Made by a program: the position numbers and the translations under genes. The notes under the pieces were generated by a model. It did not search any database. It was not told the DNA's origin and worked only from the letters and a program-made list of their open reading frames with translations. Source: JACKHA01 sp041401985 (lineage in GTDB: Bacteria; Planctomycetota; Phycisphaerae; Phycisphaerales; UBA1924). Taken from it: a stretch of 64,000 bases of DNA. The stretch lies in the NCBI GenBank assembly GCA_041401985.1, contig JAWKTE010000013.1, forward strand, positions 72,493 through 136,492, given 5' to 3'. Shown one piece after another: positions 17,144-28,952 of this stretch (position 1 is its first letter; the number at the start of each line of letters is the position of its first letter).

Positions 17144-18793
17144 TCACACCACCCGCAGGATCGCCACCGTCGAATCGTCGGTCAGCTGCGTCGTGCCGGC
17201 GTAGTCCAGCAGCGACGCCATGATCCGGGCCACCTGCCCCTGCACGCCGCTGGCCTCGCCGGACGCCGTCCGCGCCCCGTTTAGCGCGGCGATCAGCCCG
17301 CCCAGGCCGAACTGCTGGGCCTCGTGGTTGGGCTGCTCGGTCACGCCGTCGGTAAACATCACCAGACGCGTGCCGGGCGTCAGCGCGACCTGGACGGTCT
17401 TGTACTTGACGTCGGGGACAACTCCCAGCGGCGGCCCGCCCTCCACACGCAGCGACCGTGGGTCCTCGCCGCTGGGCGACACCACAGCCAGCCCGTGCCC
17501 CGCGTCAACCACCTGCATCGTCGAGTCGTCCGGGTCGATGATCGCGGCCATCAGCGTCACGAACCGCCCGGCCGCGGCGTGCTGGGCCGCGTATTCGTTC
17601 GCGTCGTGGATCGCCTCACGCAGATCGCCCGTCCTCGTCAGCATCGCCGACAGACGCGCCTGCACGCCCGACATCAGCACCGCCGCCGCCGTGCCCTTGC
17701 CCGACACGTCGCCCATGAAGCACGCGACGCGCGCATCCGGGAGCGCCATGATCGAGAACAGGTCGCCCGACAGCAAGCGCCCCGGCCTGGACACCATCGC
17801 GTACTCGACCCGCCCCACCGACCCCGTCGGCGCGGGCAGCAGATACCGCTGGGCCTCCTGGGCCGCCACGAGATCGCGCTCCAGGTCCGCTTGGCGGGCC
17901 TCAACGGTGCGCCGGCGCAGGTTTGCCAGGCCGAGGGCCGCCATCTTGGCCATCGCGTCGAAGTACGAGCCGGTGTCCTGCGGGATGTGCGTCCCGCCGC
18001 GCCGACGGTCGCCGTAGATGTATCCCACGACCGTCAGATCGACCACGACCGGCGCGCACGCCGCCGCCACGATCCCCAGCGCGTCGATCGAGTGCGACGC
18101 CACCATCGGGTTCAGGATCGCGACCTTGCCCTTGCCCGCCGCCGCGATCAGCGAGCGACTGAACCGGAACGAGTCCGGCCGATCCGTCTTGCTCTTGACC
18201 GCCACGACCTCGACCTCCGACGGATCGTCCGTCGGGCGGATGTACGCCGCGTTGTCCAGCATCAGACCCTGGATGGTGCTGTCGAGCACCGCGTCCAGCA
18301 GCGAGTCCTCGCGCGACGACGACGCCACCCGACCCGCGCACTCCAGCAGGCGCGCCAGCAGGTGCCCCGGCAGGGCCTGCGGCTCCTCCTCGAGCGTCTG
18401 CACCGCGCTGTTGCGGTCGCCAAGGTCCGCCAGCGTCCGCGACGTGTTGATGTGCCGGTCCGGCTCGACGGCCCGGAACGTCCACGGCCCGATCGTCACG
18501 TGGTCGCCGTGGGCCAGGATCAGCCAGTCGCCCTGGGCCGCGTCCTTGCCATTGACCTGCGTCCCGTGCCGGCTGCCCGCATCCGCGACGTACCACGAGC
18601 GGTCGCGGTACATGAACGTCGCGTGCCGGCGCGACACCGCCGGATCGTCCAGCACCGCGTCGCACAGCGGCAGCCGCCCCACCGACACCGGGCCCGGCGG
18701 GCGCAGGGGGATCGTCCGGGCCGCGGGCCCGGCGATGGCCCGCATCTCCAGCGAGACCCCGGCGTCGCTTGCGGTTGTGGAGGCGGCGGGCAT
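17144..18793 (-). CDS. FHA-GAF-SpoIIE (PP2C-type) serine phosphatase, RsbU-like (549 aa)
   Basis: Domains in order are an FHA domain at about residues 20-110 (SVGRLPLCDAVL, SRRHATF, SRHGTQVNG), a GAF-like sensor at about 150-310, a short coiled linker (ARQADLERDLVAAQEAQRYL), and a SpoIIE/PP2C catalytic domain to the C-terminus (GDVSGKGTAAAVLM, DAGHGLAVV, FTDGVTEQ, LTDDSTVAIL). Such proteins dephosphorylate anti-sigma antagonists or similar targets, with FHA reading phosphothreonine on a partner. ATG 18793 is chosen because the frame upstream runs through the divergent promoter region and lacks homology. It is divergent from the toxin-antitoxin pair. Confidence 0.9.
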   Translation of the reverse strand: MPAASTTASDAGVSLEMRAIAGPAARTIPLRPPGPVSVGRLPLCDAVLDDPAVSRRHATFMYRDRSWYVADAGSRHGTQVNGKDAAQGDWLILAHGDHVTIGPWTFRAVEPDRHINTSRTLADLGDRNSAVQTLEEEPQALPGHLLARLLECAGRVASSSREDSLLDAVLDSTIQGLMLDNAAYIRPTDDPSEVEVVAVKSKTDRPDSFRFSRSLIAAAGKGKVAILNPMVASHSIDALGIVAAACAPVVVDLTVVGYIYGDRRRGGTHIPQDTGSYFDAMAKMAALGLANLRRRTVEARQADLERDLVAAQEAQRYLLPAPTGSVGRVEYAMVSRPGRLLSGDLFSIMALPDARVACFMGDVSGKGTAAAVLMSGVQARLSAMLTRTGDLREAIHDANEYAAQHAAAGRFVTLMAAIIDPDDSTMQVVDAGHGLAVVSPSGEDPRSLRVEGGPPLGVVPDVKYKTVQVALTPGTRLVMFTDGVTEQPNHEAQQFGLGGLIAALNGARTASGEASGVQGQVARIMASLLDYAGTTQLTDDSTVAILRVV

Positions 18794-18890
18794 CGGGGAT
18801 GATATCTGGTCGGGTCGACCCGCCGAACGCGGGCATCGGTCCGCGGGGCCACGCGACGAGTTATGCGCCATAAACGCAGGTGTATTTGGC

Positions 18891-18904
18891 GCGCAATTTT
18901 GCGC
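18891..18904. promoter_or_regulatory. Inverted repeat GCGCAA-TT-TTGCGC, possible antitoxin operator
   Basis: This 6-bp-arm inverted repeat sits in an AT-rich island of about 100 bases between the phosphatase and antitoxin genes. Related TGGCGC boxes occur at 18888 and 18922 and an inverted GCGCCA at 18865. Phd/YefM antitoxins usually bind such repeats near their own promoter. Confidence 0.45.
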
Positions 18905-18917
18905 ATTTTGGTGAACT

Positions 18918-18946
18918 TTTTTGGCGCAACATGCGAACAATACACT
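18918..18946 (+). promoter_or_regulatory. Candidate promoter for the Phd/RelE pair
   Basis: A TACACT -10 box at 18941 lies 17 bases after TTTTTG at 18918. The -35 is weak, as expected for a repressed toxin-antitoxin promoter. It places a transcript start about 25 bases before the antitoxin ATG. Confidence 0.4.
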
Positions 18947-18977
18947 ATCCGTCGCCCCTCTGTCCGGAGCACGCGCC

Positions 18978-19250
18978 ATGAGCCACACGTCCACGCTCGA
19001 CATCACCGAGGCCCGACGCCAGTTCAACAGCCTCGACCAGCAGGTCGAGGCCGAGCAGGTCGTGTTCGTCACGCGCCACGGCAAGCGCGTCTTCGCCGTG
19101 GTCAACGTCGAGTTCCTTGAAGCCGTGCTCGAGACCATTGAGATCGTCTCCGACCCGGAGTCCTTCCGCCAGTTCCAGCAGAGCCTCGACGACATCCGCC
19201 GCGGGCGCGTCCGCGACCACGACGCGGTCAAGAAGGAACTCGGCCTCTAA
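18978..19250 (+). CDS. Phd/YefM-type antitoxin (90 aa)
   Basis: The ATG at 18978 follows TCCGGAGC. The N-terminal half has the Phd/YefM fold signature: DITEARRQFNSL, then VVFVTRHGKRVFAVVNVEFL. The C-terminal third is charged and likely unfolded until it binds toxin (FRQFQQSLDDIRRGRVRDHD). The gene lies 42 bases upstream of the RelE-like toxin and follows an AT-rich operator region. It should repress its own promoter and neutralise the toxin. Confidence 0.85.
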   Translation: MSHTSTLDITEARRQFNSLDQQVEAEQVVFVTRHGKRVFAVVNVEFLEAVLETIEIVSDPESFRQFQQSLDDIRRGRVRDHDAVKKELGL

Positions 19251-19292
19251 CGCCATTGGCCAGCGCGAGCACCACGACGCCGCGGAGGATCG

Positions 19293-19670
19293 ATGGCTAA
19301 GGCCACCCCCAGGATCCAAGTCCAGTGGACCGAGACGGCGTTCCAGTCGCTGCGGACGCTCCCGCCCAAAGTCCGCAAGGGGTTGGTGGCCAAGGCGGAA
19401 GAGCTGCTCACCGTCACCGATCCGCGCAGCGTCCACAAGCCGCTGACCGGCCCGCTCCAGGGCTACTACAGGATCCCGTACTCGCGGTACCGGGCCATCT
19501 ACCGCGTCGACGAATCGAAAGACGCCAAGGGCAAGTCGGTGCTCACCATCACCATCACGTTCATCGTCGCCGGCAAGCGGGCCGAACGGAGCAAGGACGA
19601 CGTGTACCGGGTCGCCCAGAAACTCGTCGAACTCGGGCTCGTGGACGCCGAGCCCGACGATCGACCGTGA
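19293..19670 (+). CDS. RelE/ParE-family toxin (125 aa)
   Basis: A GGAGGATCG site precedes ATG 19293. The core has the family pattern: WTETAFQSLRTLPPKVRKGL, VHKPLTGPLQGYYRIPYSRY and RAIYRVDE, then a longer C-terminal tail (VYRVAQKLVELGLVDAEPDD) than most RelE proteins of 85-100 aa. RelE toxins cleave mRNA on the ribosome and ParE toxins target gyrase; I cannot assign the target. It pairs with the upstream Phd-like antitoxin. Confidence 0.82.
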   Translation: MAKATPRIQVQWTETAFQSLRTLPPKVRKGLVAKAEELLTVTDPRSVHKPLTGPLQGYYRIPYSRYRAIYRVDESKDAKGKSVLTITITFIVAGKRAERSKDDVYRVAQKLVELGLVDAEPDDRP

Positions 19671-19810
19671 TCGTGCCCGCCCGCGAACCCGCCGGGGACC
19701 GCCAAGGCGCGGGGGCGTCCCTAGACTTCCACGCAGGAAAAGCACAGGCCCGACACGCCGCCCGGCGACCCCGGCCCGCCGGGCTCCCGCCACTCTGGAC
19801 CCCCTCTCCC

Positions 19811-20845
19811 ATGGACGAACGACAGCAGCAGATCCGCGCCGGCGCCGGCCTCGAAGAGTCCCGCCTCAACACCGAGTTCATCGACTTCATCCAGAAATGG
19901 GGCGGGCCGTTCCTGCTCCTGTGCGCCGCCATCATGGGCGCCTGGGCCGCGTTCAACTGGTGGAACAAGCAGCAGGCCGAGCGGCTGGACGAAGCCTTCG
20001 GCCAGTACGAGGCCCAACTGGCCGGCGGAAACCCCAGCCCCGAGGCCCTCAAGGCCGTCGCCGCCGAGTACGAGGGCGTCGCCTCCGTCGCCCTCCTGGC
20101 ACGCCTCGACGCCGCCGAGGTCTACATGGGCTCGGTCCGCTCGGGCCTCAAGGCCGGAGCCGCCCCGACGCCAGACGGCACCGCAGCCCCCGAAGACCTG
20201 CTCACCGACGACGACCGCACCCGCCTGCTCTCGCAGGCCGAGAGCCTCTACCGCCAGTGCTTCGACCAGGCCTCCGGCGCCCGTGGCCGCTCGCTGCTTG
20301 CCATCCGCGCGGCCTATGGCCTGGCCGCCGTCGCCGAGTGCCGGGGCGAGTTCGATGCCGCCCGCGGGCACTACGAGCGCATCGCCGAGATCGCCGACAC
20401 CGCCGGCCTGGCCAACCACGCCGCGTTCGCCCGCTCGCGCGTGGGCGATCTGAACAACATCCAGACCATGCCCCGCCTCTGGGCGGCGGCCGAACTGGCC
20501 CAGAAGCCGATCCCCGAGATCCCGGAGGGCACCGGCCTCGAAGGCCTGATGCCGTTCGATCCCGGCGCGATCCCGATGGCGCCCGAAACGCTCGGCCCGA
20601 TCGCCCCCGGCCCCGTCGCGCCGGGAATGGACCCGGGAATCGACCCCGGCGCGTTGCCCACGGTCGATCCGGTCGCCGATCCAAACGGCGCGGCCCCGGC
20701 GAACACGGAGCCAGGAACCTCGACACCCGCCGGCGCCGAGCCCGGTTCTTCCGAGCCAGTCGCAGCTGATCCGGGAACGCCCGCTGGCGATCTTCCTGTA
20801 GACCCGCCCGCCACGCCCGCGAGCAATCCCGGCTCGCGCTCGTGA
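19811..20845 (+). CDS. YfgM-like membrane-anchored TPR protein (344 aa)
   Basis: A cytoplasmic N-terminus (MDERQQQIRAGAGLEESRLN) precedes one membrane segment at about residues 35-52, the layout of YfgM, a partner of the SecYEG translocon and periplasmic chaperones. Helical TPR-like sequence follows (AAYGLAAVAECRGEFDAARG). The last 110 residues are a Pro/Gly/Ala-rich disordered tail. The stop overlaps the GTG of the pseudouridine synthase gene (GTGA), so translation is probably coupled. Confidence 0.8.
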   Translation: MDERQQQIRAGAGLEESRLNTEFIDFIQKWGGPFLLLCAAIMGAWAAFNWWNKQQAERLDEAFGQYEAQLAGGNPSPEALKAVAAEYEGVASVALLARLDAAEVYMGSVRSGLKAGAAPTPDGTAAPEDLLTDDDRTRLLSQAESLYRQCFDQASGARGRSLLAIRAAYGLAAVAECRGEFDAARGHYERIAEIADTAGLANHAAFARSRVGDLNNIQTMPRLWAAAELAQKPIPEIPEGTGLEGLMPFDPGAIPMAPETLGPIAPGPVAPGMDPGIDPGALPTVDPVADPNGAAPANTEPGTSTPAGAEPGSSEPVAADPGTPAGDLPVDPPATPASNPGSRS

Positions 20846-22157
20846 CCGACGCCGCGTCGCCATCCGAGCCGCCGGCCCAACCGCCGGCCGACAACGCCGC
20901 GCTCCCACAGCCCGACACCGTCCCCCCGCCCCCGCCCGACTCGCTCCTCACCCCCGGCGGCAAGGTCGATCACGACGCGCTGATCCGCCTCGTCGAGCAT
21001 CGCCGCGCCACCGGGGCCGACGAAGGCCCGCCCCCACCGTCCGCTTCGACCTCCAGCGCGACATCAAGGACCGCCTCGACCGCTACCTCACCAGCCGCGT
21101 GCCGTTCCTCAGCCGCACGCGCCTCCAGCGCCTGATCGAGTCCGGCGGCGCGACGGTCAACGCCCGCCCCGCCAAACCCAGCACCCGCCTGCGCCTGGGC
21201 GACACCGTCGAACTGGTCATCCCCCTGCCCGAGGGCACCTCGATCCGCCCCGAGCCGATCGACCTCGACGTGCTCTACGAGGACGAGCACCTGATCGTCC
21301 TGAACAAGCGCCCCGGCATCATCGTCCACCCCGCGCGGAGCGAGAACTCGGGCACCATCATCAACGCCCTGGCCTGGCGCTTCCAGCACCAGACCGGCGG
21401 GGCTCTCTCAACCGTCGGCGAGGAGTTCGCACGCCCCGGCGTCGTGCACCGCCTCGACCGCGACACCACCGGCTGCATCGTCTTCGCCAAGCAGGACGAG
21501 GCCCACTGGAAACTCGGGGCCCAGTTCGAGCACCGACGCGTCGAGAAACGCTACCTCGCCCTCGTCCACGGCTCGTTCGAGCCGCAGGTGGACGTGATCG
21601 ACCTGCCCATCGGCCCGCACCCGTCGCGCGAAAAGGGGTACCGCGAGAAGCACGTGGTCCGCCACGACGAGTTCGGCAAGGCGAGCCTCACCATCGCGCG
21701 GGTCGTTGAGCGGTATCGAGTCGGTGAGCCGGAGTTGGGACCAGAAGCGGTTGAAGGTGGCGACCGCTCGCGGCTGCGCCGCGAAACCGGCTCGGAGAGC
21801 CGGTCCACCCCGTCCCGAACCGGCTCGGAGAGTCGGTCCACCTACTCCCTGCTCGAACTCGAACTCAAGACCGGACGCACCCACCAGATCCGCGTCCACC
21901 TCTCCTACCGCGGCTATCCCATCGTCGGCGACGACATGTACGCCGGACGCCCGCTGCTCGACCCCGCCGGCGGCACAGTCATCGCCCGCCAGGCGCTCCA
22001 CGCCGCCCTGCTCGAGTTCGACCACCCCATCTCGGGCGAGCGCCTCCGCTTCGAGGCCCCGCCGCCGCCCGACTTCGCCGCGGCCCTGGCCCTGTGCCGC
22101 GCCGGAGCGGTGGACCCCGTGAACGCACCCGGGCGATTGGTCACGCTCGCGGAGTGA
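20842..22157 (+). pseudogene. RluD-family 23S rRNA pseudouridine synthase with one frameshift
   Basis: Translation starts at GTG 20842, overlapping the upstream stop codon. After a proline-rich leader the frame changes in a C-rich run near 21033-21042; one added C restores the S4 domain (VRFDLQRDIKDRLDRYLTSR, RTRLQRLIESGGATVN) and the rest of the protein. The catalytic Asp lies in GVVHRLDRDTTGCIVFAK, and ELELKTGRTHQIRVHLSY matches the family. The enzyme isomerises specific uridines in 23S rRNA. An inserted stretch at about 21715-21843 contains two 33-bp copies of a palindromic sequence in frame. The single break at a homopolymer suggests sequencing error as likely as true decay. Confidence 0.8.
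21787..21836. repeat. Two 33-bp-spaced palindromes inside the RluD-like gene
   Basis: CCGGCTC-GGA-GAGCCGG (21787-21803) is a perfect 7-bp hairpin. A near copy with one change follows at 21820-21836, exactly 33 bases later. The repeat is in frame and encodes TGSESRST twice. It interrupts the family sequence between the ERYRVGEPE and YSLLELELKTGR regions. Confidence 0.85.
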
Positions 22158-22258
22158 TCGCCCCGCTCGTCTACGATTCCCCCTCCGATTCGCAAGGCCG
22201 CCCGAGCGCCCAGACCATCGGCCCGGCCGGCCCCGCCCGCCCCCGGACTCCCCCCACC

Positions 22259-25333
<3,075 letters not shown>

Positions 25334-25509
25334 CGCCCGGTCGGCATCCGCGCGACCTGCGCCGCCCCGCTTGCAGCATCCTGCCACGAGCAAGCCGGAG
25401 ACAAACCGGACGGGCTCCACCCCGTACCGCACCCTGGACGCCGCTCGCGCCGCCGTCGCCGCCACGCACCCGCCCGGCGACAGGAGTCCGCGGCCCAAAG
25501 GGGATCTTC

Positions 25510-26613
25510 ATGCCACTCCGTCGCTTCATCGGTTCCGTTGCTGTTCTCGCCGCGATCGCCGGAACTGCCCTCGGCGAGCCCGAGGTGCTGGTCGGCTCGT
25601 GGAGCACCAACTCGATCCGCCGGTACGACCTGGCCGGGCAATACCTGGGCGACCTGGTCCCGCCGCTGGGCAACGGGCTGGACCTGCCCGACGGCATGGC
25701 CCTCGGGAGCGACGGCCTGCTGTACGTCGCATCCTCGGACTCTGGCCAGGTGCTGCGGTTCGACCCGTACACCGGCGCGTTCCACGGCGAGCTCGCGTCC
25801 GGTCTGGCCGCGCCCGGCAACCTGAACTTCGGGCCCGACGGCGCGCTGTACGTCTGCGAGAAGAACGCCTCGCGCGTGCTGCGGACCGACCTTTCGCCCG
25901 GCTCGACGCTGCAGGTCTTCGCCAGCGGCGGCGGGCTGACGCAGCCCGTGGGCCTGGCCTGGCACCAGGGGGTGATGTACGTCGCGGACTTCAGCGGGCG
26001 GGCGATCCGCGCGTTCGACGCGACCACCGGCGCCCCGCTGGGCACGCCCGTGCTGGACCTTGCGATGCAGCCGCTGATCGAGCGGATCACGCCGGCGGGC
26101 ACCCTGCTGGTCACGTCGCACCCGACCAGCGACGTGCGCGAGTATGACCTGGACACAGGGGCCCTGCTGCGGACCATCGGGGCCGGCGGGCCGATCTCCT
26201 GCCCGGTGGGGCATCTGATCCTGCCGGACGGCTCGATGCTCGTCGCGTCGTGGCAGAACCACAGGCTGCTGCGGTACGAGCAGGCGACCGGGGCGTACCT
26301 CGGGCAGTTCGCCGCGGGCTCCGGGCTGCTGCTGCCCAACGACCTGCTGCTCCTGCCCGATCCGCCCGCGCCGTGCCGCCCCGATCTGACAACGGGGGCC
26401 GTCGCGGGGCTGCCGGGCTACGGCGTGCCGAACGGCGTGGTGAACAACGACGACTTCTTCTACTACCTCTCCCAGTTCGCCGCGGGGAACCTGGCCGTCG
26501 CCGACATGACCGCGGGCGCGGTGCCCGGCTCGCCCGGCTACGGCGTGCCCAACGGCGTGCTGAACAACGACGACTTCTTCTTCTACCTGACGGTGTTCGC
26601 GGCGGGGTGCTGA
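25510..26613 (+). CDS. Secreted NHL/SMP-30-like propeller with GC-type dockerin-like C-terminus (367 aa)
   Basis: A signal peptide (MPLRRFIGSVAVLAAIAGTALG, cleavage likely after ALG) precedes repeated blades such as LPDGMALGSDGLLYVASSDS, LNFGPDGALYVCEKN and VGLAWHQGVMYVADF, the NHL or SMP-30 type propeller. The last 80 residues contain two copies of a repeat, GYGVPNGVVNNDDFFYYL and GYGVPNGVLNNDDFFFYL, each preceded by DxTxGAV. The final copy ends FAAGC with the Cys as the last residue. This tail is seen in Phycisphaerae secreted proteins called GC-type dockerin-anchored; a sorting or anchoring role is inferred. Substrate or ligand is unknown. Confidence 0.85.
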   Translation: MPLRRFIGSVAVLAAIAGTALGEPEVLVGSWSTNSIRRYDLAGQYLGDLVPPLGNGLDLPDGMALGSDGLLYVASSDSGQVLRFDPYTGAFHGELASGLAAPGNLNFGPDGALYVCEKNASRVLRTDLSPGSTLQVFASGGGLTQPVGLAWHQGVMYVADFSGRAIRAFDATTGAPLGTPVLDLAMQPLIERITPAGTLLVTSHPTSDVREYDLDTGALLRTIGAGGPISCPVGHLILPDGSMLVASWQNHRLLRYEQATGAYLGQFAAGSGLLLPNDLLLLPDPPAPCRPDLTTGAVAGLPGYGVPNGVVNNDDFFYYLSQFAAGNLAVADMTAGAVPGSPGYGVPNGVLNNDDFFFYLTVFAAGC

Positions 26614-26652
26614 ACCTGTGCCACCGAGACACGCCGGCTTTGATCTCCACCG

Positions 26653-28782
26653 CTACCCCACATCCACCAGCCCCAGCGTCTGCCCGAACGCCTTGAACAA
26701 CCGACGCCGGAGCAACGCCTCGTCCGGCGCGTGCAGCGTCGGCGAACGCTCGATCCAGGCCGTCGCGTCGCGCCGGGCCATCTGCAGGAGGTCGATGTCG
26801 CGTGACAGGTCGGCGACGCGGAACGTGGCGGCCCCGGACTGGCGGGTGCCGAACAGTTCGCCGGGGCCGCGGATCTCCCAGTCCTTCTCGGCCAGTTTGA
26901 ACCCGTCGGCGGTGTCTCGAACCGCGTCGAGGCGGAGGGTCGCGTCCTCGGTCGTGGCCTCGGCGACGAGCACGCACACCGAGGGCTTGTCGCCGCGCCC
27001 GACGCGCCCTCGCAACTGGTGCAGCTGCGCCAGGCCGAAGCGGTCGGCGTTGAGGATGACCATGACCGTCGCGTTGGGCACATCGACGCCGACCTCAATC
27101 ACGGTCGTCGCCACCAGCACGTCGGTGGACCCGCCCCGGAATCGCTCCATGGCCGCGGCCCGGGTCGCCTGGGCCAGCCGCCCGTGCACCGCGGAGATCC
27201 GCCGCCCGGCAAGCGGCCCCTCCTCGAGTTCGCGCCGGACGCTCTCGACGCTCTCGAGTTCGTCCGACTCGATGGAGGGCACGACGACGTACGCCTGCTC
27301 GCCGCGCTCGACGCGGGTGCGGAGGAAGTCGAAGACCTCGGCGCGTTTGTCGGGCGGGACGACGCGGGTGGCGATGGGCTGGCGACCGGGGGGCAGCCCG
27401 TCGATGACCGAGACGTCCAGGTCGCCCAGCAGCGAGATGGTCAGCGTGCGCGGGATGGGCGTGGCGGTCATCACGAGCAGGTGCGGCGTGGACCGCTCGT
27501 CCTCGGCCTTGACGCGCAGGGCCGCCCGCTGGTGCACGCCGAAGCGGTGCTGCTCGTCGACGATCGCGACCGCGAGGCTCTTGAAGCGGACCTTCTCGGT
27601 CAGCAGCGCGTGCGTGCCGACGAGGATGTCGATCTCGCCGTCGCCCAGGCGGGCCAGGATCGAGGCCCGCTCGTCGCCTTTGATCGCGCCGGTGAGCAGT
27701 TCGATGCGGACGCGCGAACCGGCCAGCACGCGCGAGATCGACGCGAAGTGCTGCTCGGCCAGCAGTTCGGTCGGGGCCATGAGCGCGCCCTGGTGCTCGC
27801 TGGCGACGGCCATCAGCATCGCGTACAGCGCGACGATCGTCTTTCCCGCGCCCACGTCGCCCTGGATCAGCCGGTTGGTCGGCACGGGCTGGGTCAGGTC
27901 GCGCACCAGATCGGCGACGACGGATTCCTGCCCCGGCGTGAGGGGGAACGGGAACCGCTCGCGGATGTGGGCGTCGATGCGATCGGACATCTTCAGGGCC
28001 GGGGCCCGCAGGTGCGAACGCAGGTACGCCCGTCGCATCTGCACGCCCAGTTGCAGCATCAGCAGCTCGTCGTACGCCAGCCGCCGCCGCCCCGCGGCCA
28101 CCTCGTCCTCCGACTCCGGCGCGTGCTGCATGCGGTACGCGTCGGCCAGGCTGGGCATGGCCCGTTCGCGCCGGTACGCCTCGGGCAGGTGGTCCTCCAG
28201 CAGCGGGAGGCCGACCGGCAGCACGCGGGCCATGGCCCACTCGATGGTCCGCGACGGGACCTGCTCGCTGGCCGGGTACACGGGGCGGAGGCGCTCGTCG
28301 CGCGACTCGGGCTCGGCGGCGTCCTCCTTCAAGACTTCGAGGCGGGGGTTGGCGAGCTGGAAGCCCTGGCCGTATGTGCGGAGCGTGCCCTGGACGATCA
28401 CCCGCATGCCGGGGTGGACCTTCTTGTGCATGAACGGCTGGTTGAACCAGACCAGGTCGAGGCGGCCGGAGTCGTCCATGAGGACCGCCTCGAAGCGCCC
28501 CTTGCCGCGGCGGCCGGCCAGGCGCGTGGCGGTGATCTGGCCGCGGGCCGAAACGATGTGCCCGACCTGCAGCGAGCCGATCGGGGCCTCGGCCTCGTGG
28601 CGCTCGTGGCGCATGGGCAGATGGGCCAGCAGGCGGCCGACGTTGGTCAGGCCGAGCGTGGCCAGGTCGGCGGCGGTCCGCGGCGTCAGACCGGGAACGT
28701 CGGCCAGGGGGCTGGCCAGGGAGATGGCGGCGGCGGCGGCGATGGGAGCAGGATAGAGCCGGGCGGCCCCAACGTGTGGCAT
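26653..28782 (-). CDS. recG: ATP-dependent DNA helicase RecG
   Basis: RecG remodels stalled forks and Holliday junctions. The N-terminal wedge/OB region includes GRRGKGRFEAVLMDDSG and YGQGFQLANPRLE. The helicase core has motif I GDVGAGKTIVAL, motif II VDEQHRFG, TATPIPRTL, and the C-terminal QLHQLRGRVGRG. The start is placed at ATG 28782 (MPHVGAARLYPAPIAAAAA), giving 709 aa, close to family size; the longer open frame upstream lacks homology. That ATG lies inside the left arm of a 12-bp inverted repeat, so the start region may have been changed by an insertion. It is downstream of the efflux operon on the same strand. Confidence 0.94.
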   Translation of the reverse strand: MPHVGAARLYPAPIAAAAAISLASPLADVPGLTPRTAADLATLGLTNVGRLLAHLPMRHERHEAEAPIGSLQVGHIVSARGQITATRLAGRRGKGRFEAVLMDDSGRLDLVWFNQPFMHKKVHPGMRVIVQGTLRTYGQGFQLANPRLEVLKEDAAEPESRDERLRPVYPASEQVPSRTIEWAMARVLPVGLPLLEDHLPEAYRRERAMPSLADAYRMQHAPESEDEVAAGRRRLAYDELLMLQLGVQMRRAYLRSHLRAPALKMSDRIDAHIRERFPFPLTPGQESVVADLVRDLTQPVPTNRLIQGDVGAGKTIVALYAMLMAVASEHQGALMAPTELLAEQHFASISRVLAGSRVRIELLTGAIKGDERASILARLGDGEIDILVGTHALLTEKVRFKSLAVAIVDEQHRFGVHQRAALRVKAEDERSTPHLLVMTATPIPRTLTISLLGDLDVSVIDGLPPGRQPIATRVVPPDKRAEVFDFLRTRVERGEQAYVVVPSIESDELESVESVRRELEEGPLAGRRISAVHGRLAQATRAAAMERFRGGSTDVLVATTVIEVGVDVPNATVMVILNADRFGLAQLHQLRGRVGRGDKPSVCVLVAEATTEDATLRLDAVRDTADGFKLAEKDWEIRGPGELFGTRQSGAATFRVADLSRDIDLLQMARRDATAWIERSPTLHAPDEALLRRRLFKAFGQTLGLVDVG

Positions 28783-28880
28783 CCTTGCTGCTCGGAGCAA
28801 GCATGCTCGAGAGCCGGGGCGGGTTGCACGTTCGCCATGCCTGTGCAGAGCCACAGGCATGCCACACGTTGGGCGCCCGT
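28760..28880. repeat. Nested inverted-repeat element at the recG start
   Basis: Outer arms AACGTGTGGCAT (28771-28782) and ATGCCACACGTT (28859-28870) are perfect 12-bp inverted repeats, extended imperfectly by GGGCG/CCC-type pairing on each side. Inside lie a 9-bp hairpin ATGCCTGTG-CAGAGC-CACAGGCAT ending at 28861 and a short TTGCT/AGCAA hairpin near 28785. The arrangement looks like a small non-autonomous mobile or REP-type element. Confidence 0.75.
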
Positions 28881-28952
28881 CCGTTTTCGGCACGACCTTC
28901 GGCCGGAGCCCCGAGGGTCGTGGTACATCCATGGTCAACTGGGACGCGCGCG

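Noticed and set aside
22094..22258. Upstream start for alaS
   Set aside because: It would overlap the pseudouridine synthase gene and add unmatched sequence; ATG 22259 is the first free start.
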